Of a stretch of 10,541 nucleotides of DNA, positions 1 through 6,807 are shown piece by piece. Source of the DNA: Aldersonia sp036524855 (lineage in GTDB: Bacteria; Actinomycetota; Actinomycetes; Mycobacteriales; Mycobacteriaceae); NCBI GenBank assembly GCA_036524855.1, contig DATDBL010000349.1, positions 1-10,541 on the forward strand, in the 5' to 3' direction. The position numbers were made by a program, and so were the translations under genes. The notes below the pieces were generated by a model. That model was given only the letters and a program-made list of their open reading frames with translations. It searched no databases and was not told the DNA's origin. Each line of letters starts with the position of its first letter. Position 1 is the first letter of the stretch.

Positions 1-906
1 GGCCGTCCTCCACTTCGACGTGTACGTCGCGACGAGGTCATCGCATTCGCGCCGGTGCGCGACGCGATCCGGGTTGGTGGCGAAGCGCGGGTCGTCGACG
101 AACTCGGGCGCCCCCAGCACGTCGGCCATGAGCGTGCGCCAGCCGCGGTCGTTCTGCACGCCGATGAGGATCTGGCCGTCCGCCGTGGGATAGCCGTCGT
201 AGGGCGCGATGGACGCGTGGCTGAGCCCCATCCGGGGCACCTGCCGGTCGGCGTACATCTGCATGTACATCGCGTGCCCCATCCACTCGACCGACGCGTC
301 GAACATCGCGACGTCGATCGTGGCGCCCGCACCGGTCCGTTCGCGGCGCAGCAGGGCCGAGATCACGGACATTGCCGTGTACAGCCCGGCCGCGATATCC
401 GCGTTGGGCACGCCGGTCTTCGCGGGATGATCGGCGGTTCCGGTCACCGCGACCATGCCGGATTCGGCCTGCACGAGCATGTCGTAGGCCTTGTGGTCGC
501 GCTTGGGGCCTGCGGTCCCGTAGCCGGAGATGTTGGCGACGACGAGGCGCGGTAGTTCGGCCCGCAGTGTCGCCGCGTCGAGCCCGAGTCGTTCCACGAC
601 ACCGGGCCCGCAGTTCTGCACGAAGACATCGGCATTCGCGATCACACCGAGGGCGATCTCGCGGCCCCGATCGGACTTCAGGTCGACGCAGACCGATTCC
701 TTGCCCCGGTTGAGCCACACGAAGTGCGACGCCAGGCCGTGCACGGCGGAGTCGTAGTTGCGCGCGAAGTCGCCCTCGCCGGGTCGTTCGAGTTTGATCA
801 CGCGGGCGCCGAGGTCGGCGAGGTGGCGTGTCGCCATCGGGGCGGCAACGGCCTGCTCGAGCGTGGCGACGACGTACCCGTCGAGTGGGAGCGTGCCGTC
901 GATCAC
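1..906 (-). CDS. CaiB/BaiF family (class III) CoA-transferase, 3' end cut by window edge
   Basis: Moves coenzyme A between carboxylic acids (acyl-CoA donor to free acid acceptor), a cytosolic activation step in acid degradation. The frame is open from a GTG at 906 to base 1, giving 302 residues of a family usually about 390-410 long, so roughly the last quarter is missing. Seen directly: the N-terminal Rossmann-like family signature (HLADLGARVIKLERPGEGD, residues 28-46), the LNRGKESVCVDLK stretch at 65-77, the ISGYGTAGP segment at 126-134, and KAYDMLVQAESG at 139-150. D142 sits where the family's catalytic aspartate forms the acyl anhydride. The GTG start overlaps the acyl-CoA dehydrogenase stop by 4 bases (GTGA), with GGAAGG 10 bases upstream, so translation is probably coupled. 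No ATG gives a complete N-terminus. The acid handled cannot be told from sequence. The family call is secure. Confidence 0.93.
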   Translation of the reverse strand, partial: MIDGTLPLDGYVVATLEQAVAAPMATRHLADLGARVIKLERPGEGDFARNYDSAVHGLASHFVWLNRGKESVCVDLKSDRGREIALGVIANADVFVQNCGPGVVERLGLDAATLRAELPRLVVANISGYGTAGPKRDHKAYDMLVQAESGMVAVTGTADHPAKTGVPNADIAAGLYTAMSVISALLRRERTGAGATIDVAMFDASVEWMGHAMYMQMYADRQVPRMGLSHASIAPYDGYPTADGQILIGVQNDRGWRTLMADVLGAPEFVDDPRFATNPDRVAHRRECDDLVATYTSKWRTA

Positions 907-2108
907 GAGTTCTGAGCCTTCCGGATCAGCCCGCCGCCGATGATCAGGCGCTGAATCTCGCTGGTGCCCTCGTAGAGTCGCAGTAGGCGCACCTCGCGGT
1001 AGATCCGCTCCACCGGGACGCCGCGCATGTAGCCGGTGCCGCCGTGGATCTGCACCGCAAGATCGGCGACGCGCCCGGCCATCTCGGTGCAGAACAGCTT
1101 CGCCACCGACGGCGAGATCCGGGTGTCGGCGCCGCTGAGGTAGGCGGCGGCGGCGTCGCGGACCAGCGCGCGGCCGGCGCTGATCTCGGTGTGCTGGTCG
1201 GCGATCATCGCCTGCACCAGTTGGTATTCCCCGATCGCGGTCCCGCCTTGGGTGTTCACCGCGGCGTAGGCGACGGACTCGTCGAGTGCGCGCTGCGCGG
1301 CACCGACCGCGAGCGCGGCGATGTGCACGCGACCGCGGGCGAGCGACGTCATCGCCGCCTTGTACCCGACCTCCTCCGATCCGCCGACGAGAGCGTCGTT
1401 CGGGACGCGCACGGAGTCGAAGTACACCTCCGACGTCCAGGCGCCCTCCTGGCCCATCTTCGCGTCCTTCGGGCCGATGGTGAGGCCGGGGGCGTCGGCG
1501 GGCACGAGGAACACCGCGATGCCCGGGCCGGTCTCGTCGGCGGGGCGGGTGCGGGCGAACACGACGAACAGATCCGCCAGTGGGGCGTTGGTGATGAAGC
1601 GCTTCTGCCCGTCGATCACCCAGTCGTCGCCGTCACGCTTTGCGGTGGTGCGCAGGCCGGCCGGGTTGGATCCGGCGCCGGACTCGGTGAGGGCGAACGA
1701 CGCGACCACCTCGCCCGAAGCGATCTTCTCCAGCCACTGCTTACGCTGCACGTCGGTGCCGAACTTCACCAGGACCTGCCCGGCGATGCCGTTGTTGGTG
1801 CCGAACATCGACCGCAGCGCGAGCGAGGTGTAGCCGAGTTCCATCGCGAGTTCGACGTCCTGGCGCAGGTTCAGCCCGAGCCCGCCCCACTCCTCGGGGA
1901 TCGCGTAGCCGAACAGGCCCATGTCCTTGGCCGCCTGGCGGATGGCGTCTGGGATGGCGTCGGCCGCCATGATCTCGTCCTCGCGCGGCACGACTTTCTC
2001 GCGAACGAACTCGCGCACGGCGGCGAGGATGTGGGCGAAGTCCTCATCGGTCACATGGCTGACGAGCGCATTGCCGGCGCTGACCTGCGTCTCACTCATG
2101 CGCTCCAT
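903..2108 (-). CDS. acyl-CoA dehydrogenase
   Basis: FAD-dependent enzyme that introduces the alpha,beta double bond into an acyl-CoA thioester and passes electrons to electron-transfer flavoprotein. At 401 residues it has the standard family length. Visible signatures: the FAD/substrate-binding segment ALTESGAGSNPA at 139-150, the middle beta-domain FVVFARTR and KMGQEGAWTSEVYFD stretches (181-231), and the C-terminal IHGGTGYMRGVPVERIYRE and YEGTSEIQRLII segments. E380 in the latter matches the catalytic base of the short-chain/butyryl-CoA type. Two starts are possible: ATG at 2108 or ATG at 2099 (MSETQ). A GGAG precedes the second by only 3 bases and the first has no clear site, so the N-terminus is uncertain by three residues. 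It is the first gene of a pair with the CoA-transferase and is transcribed away from the LysR gene. Chain-length or branched-acid preference is not readable. Confidence 0.96.
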   Translation of the reverse strand: MERMSETQVSAGNALVSHVTDEDFAHILAAVREFVREKVVPREDEIMAADAIPDAIRQAAKDMGLFGYAIPEEWGGLGLNLRQDVELAMELGYTSLALRSMFGTNNGIAGQVLVKFGTDVQRKQWLEKIASGEVVASFALTESGAGSNPAGLRTTAKRDGDDWVIDGQKRFITNAPLADLFVVFARTRPADETGPGIAVFLVPADAPGLTIGPKDAKMGQEGAWTSEVYFDSVRVPNDALVGGSEEVGYKAAMTSLARGRVHIAALAVGAAQRALDESVAYAAVNTQGGTAIGEYQLVQAMIADQHTEISAGRALVRDAAAAYLSGADTRISPSVAKLFCTEMAGRVADLAVQIHGGTGYMRGVPVERIYREVRLLRLYEGTSEIQRLIIGGGLIRKAQNS

Positions 2109-2182
2109 CTTCGACGGAATTCTGATGCAAGTCCAATACCAAATGACACATTATTATTTCGCCAGCCGATACAATCCGCGCC
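2109..2182. promoter_or_regulatory. divergent lysR / acyl-CoA dehydrogenase promoter region
   Basis: This 74-base gap between divergently transcribed genes is markedly AT-rich compared with its surroundings. On the plus strand TACAAT at 2170-2175 fits the actinobacterial -10 pattern TANNNT and lies 7 bases before the lysR ATG. On the minus strand TAATGT (2153 down to 2148) is a possible -10 for the dehydrogenase, implying a leader of about 33 bases. A small inverted repeat AATG-ACA-CATT at 2142-2152 overlaps that -10 and could be part of a LysR operator. No convincing -35 is seen on either strand. LysR regulators typically bind such divergent gaps, so this is the expected place for self-regulation and target control. 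The assignment of individual elements is inference. Confidence 0.5.
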
Positions 2183-3082
2183 ATGGAGTTCGCGCAGTTG
2201 CGGGCGTTCCGCGCTGTCGCGGAGGAACTGCACTTCGGCCGCGCGGCGGAGCGACTGCACGTCGCCCAGCCGCACCTGAGCCGCACGATCCGCGCGCTCG
2301 AGGCCGACCTCGGTGCACCGTTGTTCGATCGAACCACCCGTCGGGTCGAACTCACGCCGGCCGGCCACGCCCTCCTCGACTCCGTCGGGAGGATCCTGGA
2401 CCTGCACGACGAGGTGCGCGCCACGGTCGCCGCCGCCCACAGCGGCGAACGCGGCCGGGTCCGCTGCAGCTTCGCCGGCCCGTCGTCGCAGGCGATGATC
2501 GGCCGCCTCGCCCGTGCCGTGCGGGAGCGCCACGAGCGGATCGACCTGGTTTTCCGGCCCGGCCACTACGGCGCGGGCGTGCTGCAGGAACTCGTCGGCG
2601 GCGCGACCGACCTCGCGCTCGCCCGGCTCAGCCACCTCCAGCCGGGCATCCGCAGCCGCGCGGTGGGCGTCGAGCACGCCGCGCTGGCGGTCCCCTCGGA
2701 CCATCGGATCGCCGATGCCCCGACCATCGCGTTCGCCGACCTGCGCGACGAACCCTTCGTCACGCTGCCCGAGTCGGCGGGTTCCATCGTCCGCGAGCAG
2801 TTCGTCGCGCTCTGCCACCGTAACGGATTCGTGCCCAACGTGGTTCAGACGGCGCCCGATTCCTGGACCGGCATGGCGCTGGTCGCCGCCGGCGTCGGGC
2901 TGCACTTCACCACCGACGCCGCCAGCGCGAATGTGCCTCTCGACGGCGTGCGCATGGTGCCGATCACCGACCCGCTCGAGCCGATCTTCGTGCTCCTCGC
3001 CTGGCGCGCCGCCGACACCGACCCCGTCCTCGCCCGCGTCCTCGCGGTCTCCGAACACACCCTCCCCACAGTCACCCCGTGA
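2183..3082 (+). CDS. LysR family transcriptional regulator
   Basis: A DNA-binding regulator of 299 residues, the normal family length. Residues 1-60 form the winged helix-turn-helix, with the family pattern visible: FGRAAERLHVAQPHLSRTIR (recognition helix around 29-37), then ALEADLGAPLFDRTTRRVEL and TPAG at the end of the DNA-binding domain. A linker helix follows to about residue 90, and the rest (GRVRCSF onward) is the periplasmic-binding-protein-like effector domain. The ATG at 2183 has no Shine-Dalgarno sequence but lies 7 bases after a TACAAT box, which suggests a leaderless mRNA. It diverges from the acyl-CoA dehydrogenase/CoA-transferase pair, the usual arrangement for a LysR regulator and its target, and converges on the six-gene redox operon. 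The likely inducer is an acid or acyl-CoA related to the divergent pathway (inference). Confidence 0.95.
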   Translation: MEFAQLRAFRAVAEELHFGRAAERLHVAQPHLSRTIRALEADLGAPLFDRTTRRVELTPAGHALLDSVGRILDLHDEVRATVAAAHSGERGRVRCSFAGPSSQAMIGRLARAVRERHERIDLVFRPGHYGAGVLQELVGGATDLALARLSHLQPGIRSRAVGVEHAALAVPSDHRIADAPTIAFADLRDEPFVTLPESAGSIVREQFVALCHRNGFVPNVVQTAPDSWTGMALVAAGVGLHFTTDAASANVPLDGVRMVPITDPLEPIFVLLAWRAADTDPVLARVLAVSEHTLPTVTP

Positions 3083-3121
3083 GTGGTTAAGGAGTGTAGG
3101 GACTCTTCAACCACTCACGGG
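3076..3121. terminator. long hairpin between convergent genes, probable bidirectional terminator
   Basis: A perfect 13-base inverted repeat, cccgtgagtggtt at 3076-3088 and aaccactcacggg at 3109-3121. After one mismatch the stem continues inward for 6 more pairs (one G-U), leaving a 6-base loop. The lysR stop codon (3080-3082) is inside the 5' arm. There is no run of T after the stem on either strand, so it is not a classical intrinsic terminator; hairpins without a T-tract are common candidates in high-GC actinobacteria. Its place between a plus-strand gene ending at 3082 and a minus-strand operon ending at 3225 fits a two-way terminator or an mRNA 3'-end stabiliser. Confidence 0.65.
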
Positions 3122-3208
3122 TCGTGACCTGCGGTGTTAACAGGGACTTCTCCCCATCGACGCGAATGCCCGCGCGGCGCAACCTGTATGGGACACGTTC
3201 ACCCACCT

Positions 3209-3246
3209 AGGAGGAATCCATGAGTCACCCCGCGACCGGGACCTGA
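3209..3246 (+). other. consensus ribosome-binding site with an 8-codon open reading frame (orphan start or remnant)
   Basis: AGGAGG at 3209-3214 is followed after 5 bases by ATG at 3220, the best Shine-Dalgarno/start pair in the window. The frame reads MSHPATGT and stops with TGA at 3244-3246. Its coding part overlaps the 3' end of the convergent TIM barrel gene. No clear -10 box was found in 3122-3208. It may be a chance match, a tiny leader peptide, or the first codons of a gene lost when the neighbouring operon was joined here. I do not claim a functional peptide. Confidence 0.3.
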
Positions 3247-4043
3247 TCGAGCACGCGGCGCGTCGCCGCGACGAGCAGGTCCAGCCAGGCCCCGGTGCCG
3301 AGTTCTCGGCGCCGGGGCTCGTTGGGGAGTTCGACGCTCACCGGCAGGTCCGCCGGCAGCGCCGCCCAGATGTCGGCCAGCGCGATCCCGCCCTCGCCCG
3401 GCACCAACCGCTCCTCGCGGGCCTGCCGGATCAACTCCGCGGTCTTGGTCGGCACCGGCAGCGACCCGTCGCACATCTGTGCGTAGTGCAGCCAGTCGCG
3501 CGGGATCGCGGCCAGGTCGTCCAGCGTCGTCATCGACCGTCCCGTGTGCAGCGCATCCACCAGCACGCTGCGCCCCGGACCGTCGGCCTGCCCGACGATC
3601 CGCACCGCGGTCGCCGCATCCGGCACCGCGGTCCACGGCATGAACTCCAGGCTTGCGACCAGTCCGTACTCCCCGCACTGCGCGGCGAATCGCGCATACG
3701 AGTCGGTCAGGCGGCCCAGGTCCGCGTCGTCGCCCGCGGTGAGCACCGCCCGCGCCCCCAACTGCGCCGACGCCGCCAGCAGCGCCTCGTAGTCGGCCGG
3801 GTCGAACGTCGCGTCGAGACGGACAATCTCGACGTCGAACACCGAGATCGGCGAATCCGCCAGCCGCCGCGAAATCTCCCGCAGCGCGACCGGATCGGTG
3901 TGCAGCGGATACGCGGTCGTGCCCGGCGCCGCCGGCAGCAGCCGGATCCCGATGGTGTCGAAGCCGTGCCGCTCGGCCAACGCGATCTGCTCGATCGGAG
4001 GTGTGTCCAGGACGGTCAGCGCCGCCAGCCCGATCGGTCTCAT
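3225..4043 (-). CDS. xylose-isomerase-like TIM barrel protein (sugar phosphate isomerase/epimerase family)
   Basis: A 272-residue metal-dependent TIM barrel of the AP endonuclease 2/xylose isomerase-like superfamily, which includes sugar epimerases, inosose dehydratase (IolE), 3-dehydroshikimate dehydratases and the C-deglycosylase subunit DgpC. Likely metal or catalytic positions are E133 (SLEFMPW), D163 and H166 (LVDALHTGRS), H186 and D192 (LHYAQMCDG), and E238 (SVELPNEP). Q189 stands where many relatives have a histidine. The GEGGIALADIW segment at 216-226 is also typical of the family. The ATG at 4043 overlaps the flavoprotein stop by 4 bases (ATGA) and has GGGAG (4055 down to 4051) 7 bases upstream, which settles the start. 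It is the last gene of the six-gene operon. With a quinate/shikimate-type dehydrogenase at the head of the operon, a dehydratase of a keto-cyclitol is a reasonable guess; the exact reaction is not determined. Confidence 0.88.
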   Translation of the reverse strand: MRPIGLAALTVLDTPPIEQIALAERHGFDTIGIRLLPAAPGTTAYPLHTDPVALREISRRLADSPISVFDVEIVRLDATFDPADYEALLAASAQLGARAVLTAGDDADLGRLTDSYARFAAQCGEYGLVASLEFMPWTAVPDAATAVRIVGQADGPGRSVLVDALHTGRSMTTLDDLAAIPRDWLHYAQMCDGSLPVPTKTAELIRQAREERLVPGEGGIALADIWAALPADLPVSVELPNEPRRRELGTGAWLDLLVAATRRVLDQVPVAG

Positions 4044-5734
4044 GCCATAGCTCCCAACGCGCGTCCCACGAGGTATCCGAACGTCATCGCCGGCCCGAGG
4101 TTGATCCCGCCCGCCGGATAGTGTCCGCCCATCACGCTGGCCTGGTCCACCCCGACCGCGTGCAGGCCGGGGATCGGGCGGTCCTGCGCGTCCAGCACCC
4201 GCGACGACGCATCCGTCACCAGTCCGGCGAACGTGCCGAAACTCCCCGGCACCAACTTCACCGCGTAGAACGGGCCGCGCTCGATCGGCGCCAGCGACGG
4301 ATTGGGCCACGGGTTGTCCGCATCCCCCGAGCCGCGGGTGAACGGCGTGGTGCCACGGCCGTATTCGGAATCCTCCCCCACCCGGGCGCCCTCGTTGAAG
4401 GCCGCGACGGTCTTCTCCAGGTTGTCCGCGTCGACGCCGATCCTCTCCGCGAGTTCGCGGATCGTGTTTCCCCGCTCCAGGTATCCCGACCGCAGATACG
4501 GCCACGTCGGGACCGGCGCCGGCTTGGCCATGCCCAGCGGATACAGCCGCAGGTAGCGCTGGTCGGCGACCAGCCACGAGCACACCTCCTGCCCCTCGGG
4601 CACCTGCTCGATCATCGCCGTCGTGTAGTCGTGATAGCCGAGGGCCTCGTTGACGAAGCGGCGCCCGTCGGCGAGCACGCCGATCGCGCCGGGCTTGCCG
4701 CGATCCAGGATGTGCGGGAACACGCCCTGTTTCCCGTTGCGGTACCGCACGATCGACACCGGGCAGTAGGCCACCGGCGACGCCAGCGACCGGTCCAGCC
4801 GTCCACCGACCGACTCTCCCAACGTAATCCCGTCACCCGTGGTGGTGGACGGGGTGAGCGTCCAGTGCTCGCGTCCGGTCGGCGTGCGCGGGAACATCTC
4901 TGCGCGCCGGTCGAGGTCGTGGGTGAACCCACCGGTCGCCAGCACGACACCCCGGCGCGCCCGCACCGTGTACGCGTCGTCGGGTCCCTGCAACCGCACC
5001 CCGACGACGCGCCCCTCCTCGGTCACAAGCGACGTCGCAGACGTGGCCACCCGGATGTCGACGCCGGCGTCCAGCGCCGAGCGCAGCAGCCGCCCCACCA
5101 GCGCGGTGCCGTTCACCAACTGCTGCCCGCGCCGCTTGGTGACGAGATCACGCATGTGCCTCGAAACCCGAACGACGCAGTGCGCGAATGCCTTCGCGGA
5201 TCTGGTCGAGTGCAGAAAAGCCTGCAGGTCGTCGCCGGCCATGATGCCCATGCCGAGGAACGACGTCTCGTACAACTGCCGCCGCAGCAACGCCGCGACG
5301 TCCGGTCCGAGCGTGCGCAGGTCCACCGGCTTCGGCCCGACCGAGCGATGCCCCGTCCCGGCACCCGGTGTGTCACCGTGGATGTCGGCGATCTTCGCGC
5401 CGGGCACAAACGCCACCGCGGTCCGTTTCTCGAAGAACTCCACCATCTCCGGGGCGCCGTCGAGCAACGCGTCCACCTTGGCGGCGTCGAAGTTCTCGCC
5501 CAACCGGTTCTCGAGATAGGTCCGCGGCGCCGACCGGTCCTCGACCACCCCGTCCGCGTGCGCGAACAGGTTGCGCGGGGTCCACATCCAGCCACCCGAC
5601 CATGCCGTGGCACCGCCGCAGGTGTCGGCCTTCTCCACGACGAGCACGCTGGCCCCGGCGTGCGCGGCGGCGACGGCGGTGGAGAGACCACCCGCGCCGG
5701 ATCCGACCACGACGACATCGAATTCGTTATCCAT
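4040..5734 (-). CDS. FAD-dependent oxidoreductase, KstD / fumarate reductase flavoprotein family
   Basis: A flavoprotein of 564 residues that probably inserts or reduces a C=C bond next to a carbonyl. The dinucleotide fold GSGAGG (11-16) with E34-K35 binds FAD. ATGGF at 266-270, ADGRRFVNE at 355-363 and the C-terminal FAD segment GGHYPAGGINLGPAMTFG (536-553) are diagnostic. Y539 and G543 have the same 4-residue spacing as Y487/G491 of 3-ketosteroid delta1-dehydrogenase, the pair assisting keto-enol chemistry, which favours a ketone dehydrogenase over a fumarate reductase. No signal peptide or heme motif is seen, so it is likely cytosolic. The start is ATG at 5734, with GGGAG 7 bases upstream; a GTG at 5737 is in frame but sits only 4 bases from that site. 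Either start overlaps the upstream stop. The steroid-like fold does not prove a steroid substrate, since no other steroid genes are present. Confidence 0.92.
   Translation of the reverse strand: MDNEFDVVVVGSGAGGLSTAVAAAHAGASVLVVEKADTCGGATAWSGGWMWTPRNLFAHADGVVEDRSAPRTYLENRLGENFDAAKVDALLDGAPEMVEFFEKRTAVAFVPGAKIADIHGDTPGAGTGHRSVGPKPVDLRTLGPDVAALLRRQLYETSFLGMGIMAGDDLQAFLHSTRSAKAFAHCVVRVSRHMRDLVTKRRGQQLVNGTALVGRLLRSALDAGVDIRVATSATSLVTEEGRVVGVRLQGPDDAYTVRARRGVVLATGGFTHDLDRRAEMFPRTPTGREHWTLTPSTTTGDGITLGESVGGRLDRSLASPVAYCPVSIVRYRNGKQGVFPHILDRGKPGAIGVLADGRRFVNEALGYHDYTTAMIEQVPEGQEVCSWLVADQRYLRLYPLGMAKPAPVPTWPYLRSGYLERGNTIRELAERIGVDADNLEKTVAAFNEGARVGEDSEYGRGTTPFTRGSGDADNPWPNPSLAPIERGPFYAVKLVPGSFGTFAGLVTDASSRVLDAQDRPIPGLHAVGVDQASVMGGHYPAGGINLGPAMTFGYLVGRALGAMA
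4051..4055 (-). promoter_or_regulatory. ribosome-binding site fixing the TIM barrel gene start
   Basis: GGGAG on the minus strand, 7 bases upstream of the ATG at 4043 and inside the end of the flavoprotein gene. It supports the 272-residue start over the in-frame extension that continues upstream through the flavoprotein gene. Confidence 0.6.
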
Positions 5735-6807
5735 CACAGCGCTCCCGCCGGTTCGGCCGTCAGGTCCACGACCTGGCCGGTGCGCGCGGATTCGTAGATG
5801 CCGGTGACGATCGCCAGCGACGTGCGCGCGTCGCGACCGGTGACGGCCGGCGCGCGACCGTCTCGCACCGCCTCGGCGAAGTCACGAACCTGCATGGCGT
5901 GGAAGTCCACGAGGCCGGCGTTGATGTCGCGCACGTCCAGGTTCGCGTCGACGTCCGCCGCGTACGGCGACGCGAACGCGACCTCGCCCGGCACGGTCCA
6001 GATCTCGTTGACACCTTCGCGGCCCTCCGGGAACTCGAGCACGCTCGCGATCGCGCCGGTCTCGCCGACGACGGTGACCCGGTTGCCGAGGTTGTGGTTT
6101 GCGCCGGTAGTAGCGGTGACGGTCGCGGTCGCGCCGGACCCGAACGCGATCACCGCCGACGCGGCGTCCTCGGTCTCGATGTGCGCGCCGTGGGTGTGGG
6201 TGCGGATGAACCCGCTCACCGACACCGGGTCGCCGAGGAACCAGGCCAGCATGTCGATCTGGTGGGCGGCCTGGGTCATCAGCACGCCCCCGCCGTCGGT
6301 GTCCCAGCGGCCACGCCACGCGTCGCCGGCGTAGTACGACGACGGTCGGTGCAGCAGCACGGACACCTCACCGAGCACCGGTTGCCCGATCCGGCCGTCC
6401 GCTATCGCGGCCCTGATCCGCTGCGCCGCGGGCCAGAACCGGCGCTGGAACAACACACCGAACGTGATACCCGCCGCGTCGGCGGCGGCGATCATCCGGT
6501 CGGCCGCGGCGACGTCGACGGCGATCGGCTTCTCGCACAGCACGTGCACGCCCGCCTGCGCGGCCGCGACCACGACCTGTTCGTGCACCGGGTGCGGCGT
6601 GCACACCGTCACCGCGTCCAGGCCCAGCGCCAGCAGGTCCGCGAACGTGCGCACCGCCCGACCCGTGCCGTGCTCGGCCGCGAACGCCTGCGCCCGTTCC
6701 AGATCCGGGTCGGCACAGCCGACGACCTGCACCCACGGCAGTTCGCGCAACGCCCGGGCGTGGTTGCCGGCGATCTTGCCACAGCCCACGATTCCTACTC
6801 GTAGCAT
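5734..6807 (-). CDS. Gfo/Idh/MocA family NAD(P)-dependent oxidoreductase
   Basis: A 357-residue dehydrogenase of the glucose-fructose oxidoreductase/inositol dehydrogenase/MocA family, which oxidises or reduces a ring hydroxyl on sugars, cyclitols or related polyols. The N-terminal Rossmann fold has GCGKIAG at 8-14 and D33 at the end of the second strand (GCADPD), suggesting NAD rather than NADP. The family CEKPIAVD motif lies at 91-98 with the catalytic lysine K93. The C-terminal substrate domain has GGGVLMTQAAHQID (172-185), with the active-site histidine H182. Its ATG at 6807 shares one base with the aldo/keto reductase stop (TGATG), and AGAGG lies 10 bases upstream. It ends overlapping the flavoprotein start. 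Presence next to a TIM barrel isomerase recalls inositol (IolG/IolE) and C-glycoside (DgpA/DgpC) pathways. The substrate is unknown. Confidence 0.93.
   Translation of the reverse strand: MLRVGIVGCGKIAGNHARALRELPWVQVVGCADPDLERAQAFAAEHGTGRAVRTFADLLALGLDAVTVCTPHPVHEQVVVAAAQAGVHVLCEKPIAVDVAAADRMIAAADAAGITFGVLFQRRFWPAAQRIRAAIADGRIGQPVLGEVSVLLHRPSSYYAGDAWRGRWDTDGGGVLMTQAAHQIDMLAWFLGDPVSVSGFIRTHTHGAHIETEDAASAVIAFGSGATATVTATTGANHNLGNRVTVVGETGAIASVLEFPEGREGVNEIWTVPGEVAFASPYAADVDANLDVRDINAGLVDFHAMQVRDFAEAVRDGRAPAVTGRDARTSLAIVTGIYESARTGQVVDLTAEPAGAL
5742..5746 (-). promoter_or_regulatory. ribosome-binding site deciding between GTG and ATG starts of the flavoprotein
   Basis: GGGAG on the minus strand lies 7 bases before the ATG at 5734 but only 4 before the GTG at 5737. 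The spacing favours the ATG, the same layout as at the TIM barrel gene. Confidence 0.6.

Noticed and set aside
38..718. 226-codon minus-strand open frame at the left edge
   Set aside because: It is a different frame from the CoA-transferase, which carries all the family motifs; the product is Arg-rich noise.
1044..2279. 411-codon plus-strand open frame reaching into lysR
   Set aside because: Antisense to the acyl-CoA dehydrogenase and then out of frame with lysR; both of those proteins have complete motifs.
3137..3190. Promoter for the orphan ribosome-binding site (TTAACA at 3137-3142 with a downstream -10)
   Set aside because: No TANNNT-like box lies at suitable spacing, so the -35 resemblance alone is not enough.
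4044..4583. Upstream in-frame extension of the TIM barrel gene, a possible fusion protein
   Set aside because: The extra 180 residues are an out-of-frame reading of the flavoprotein gene with Gly/Arg-rich noise; a good ribosome site precedes the ATG at 4043.
4001..5797. 598-codon plus-strand open frame
   Set aside because: It lies fully antisense to the flavoprotein, is rich in Arg/His/Pro/Gly with no family motifs, and is a typical shadow frame of GC-rich DNA.
5368..6804. 478-codon plus-strand open frame
   Set aside because: Arg/His-rich shadow across two well-supported minus-strand genes.
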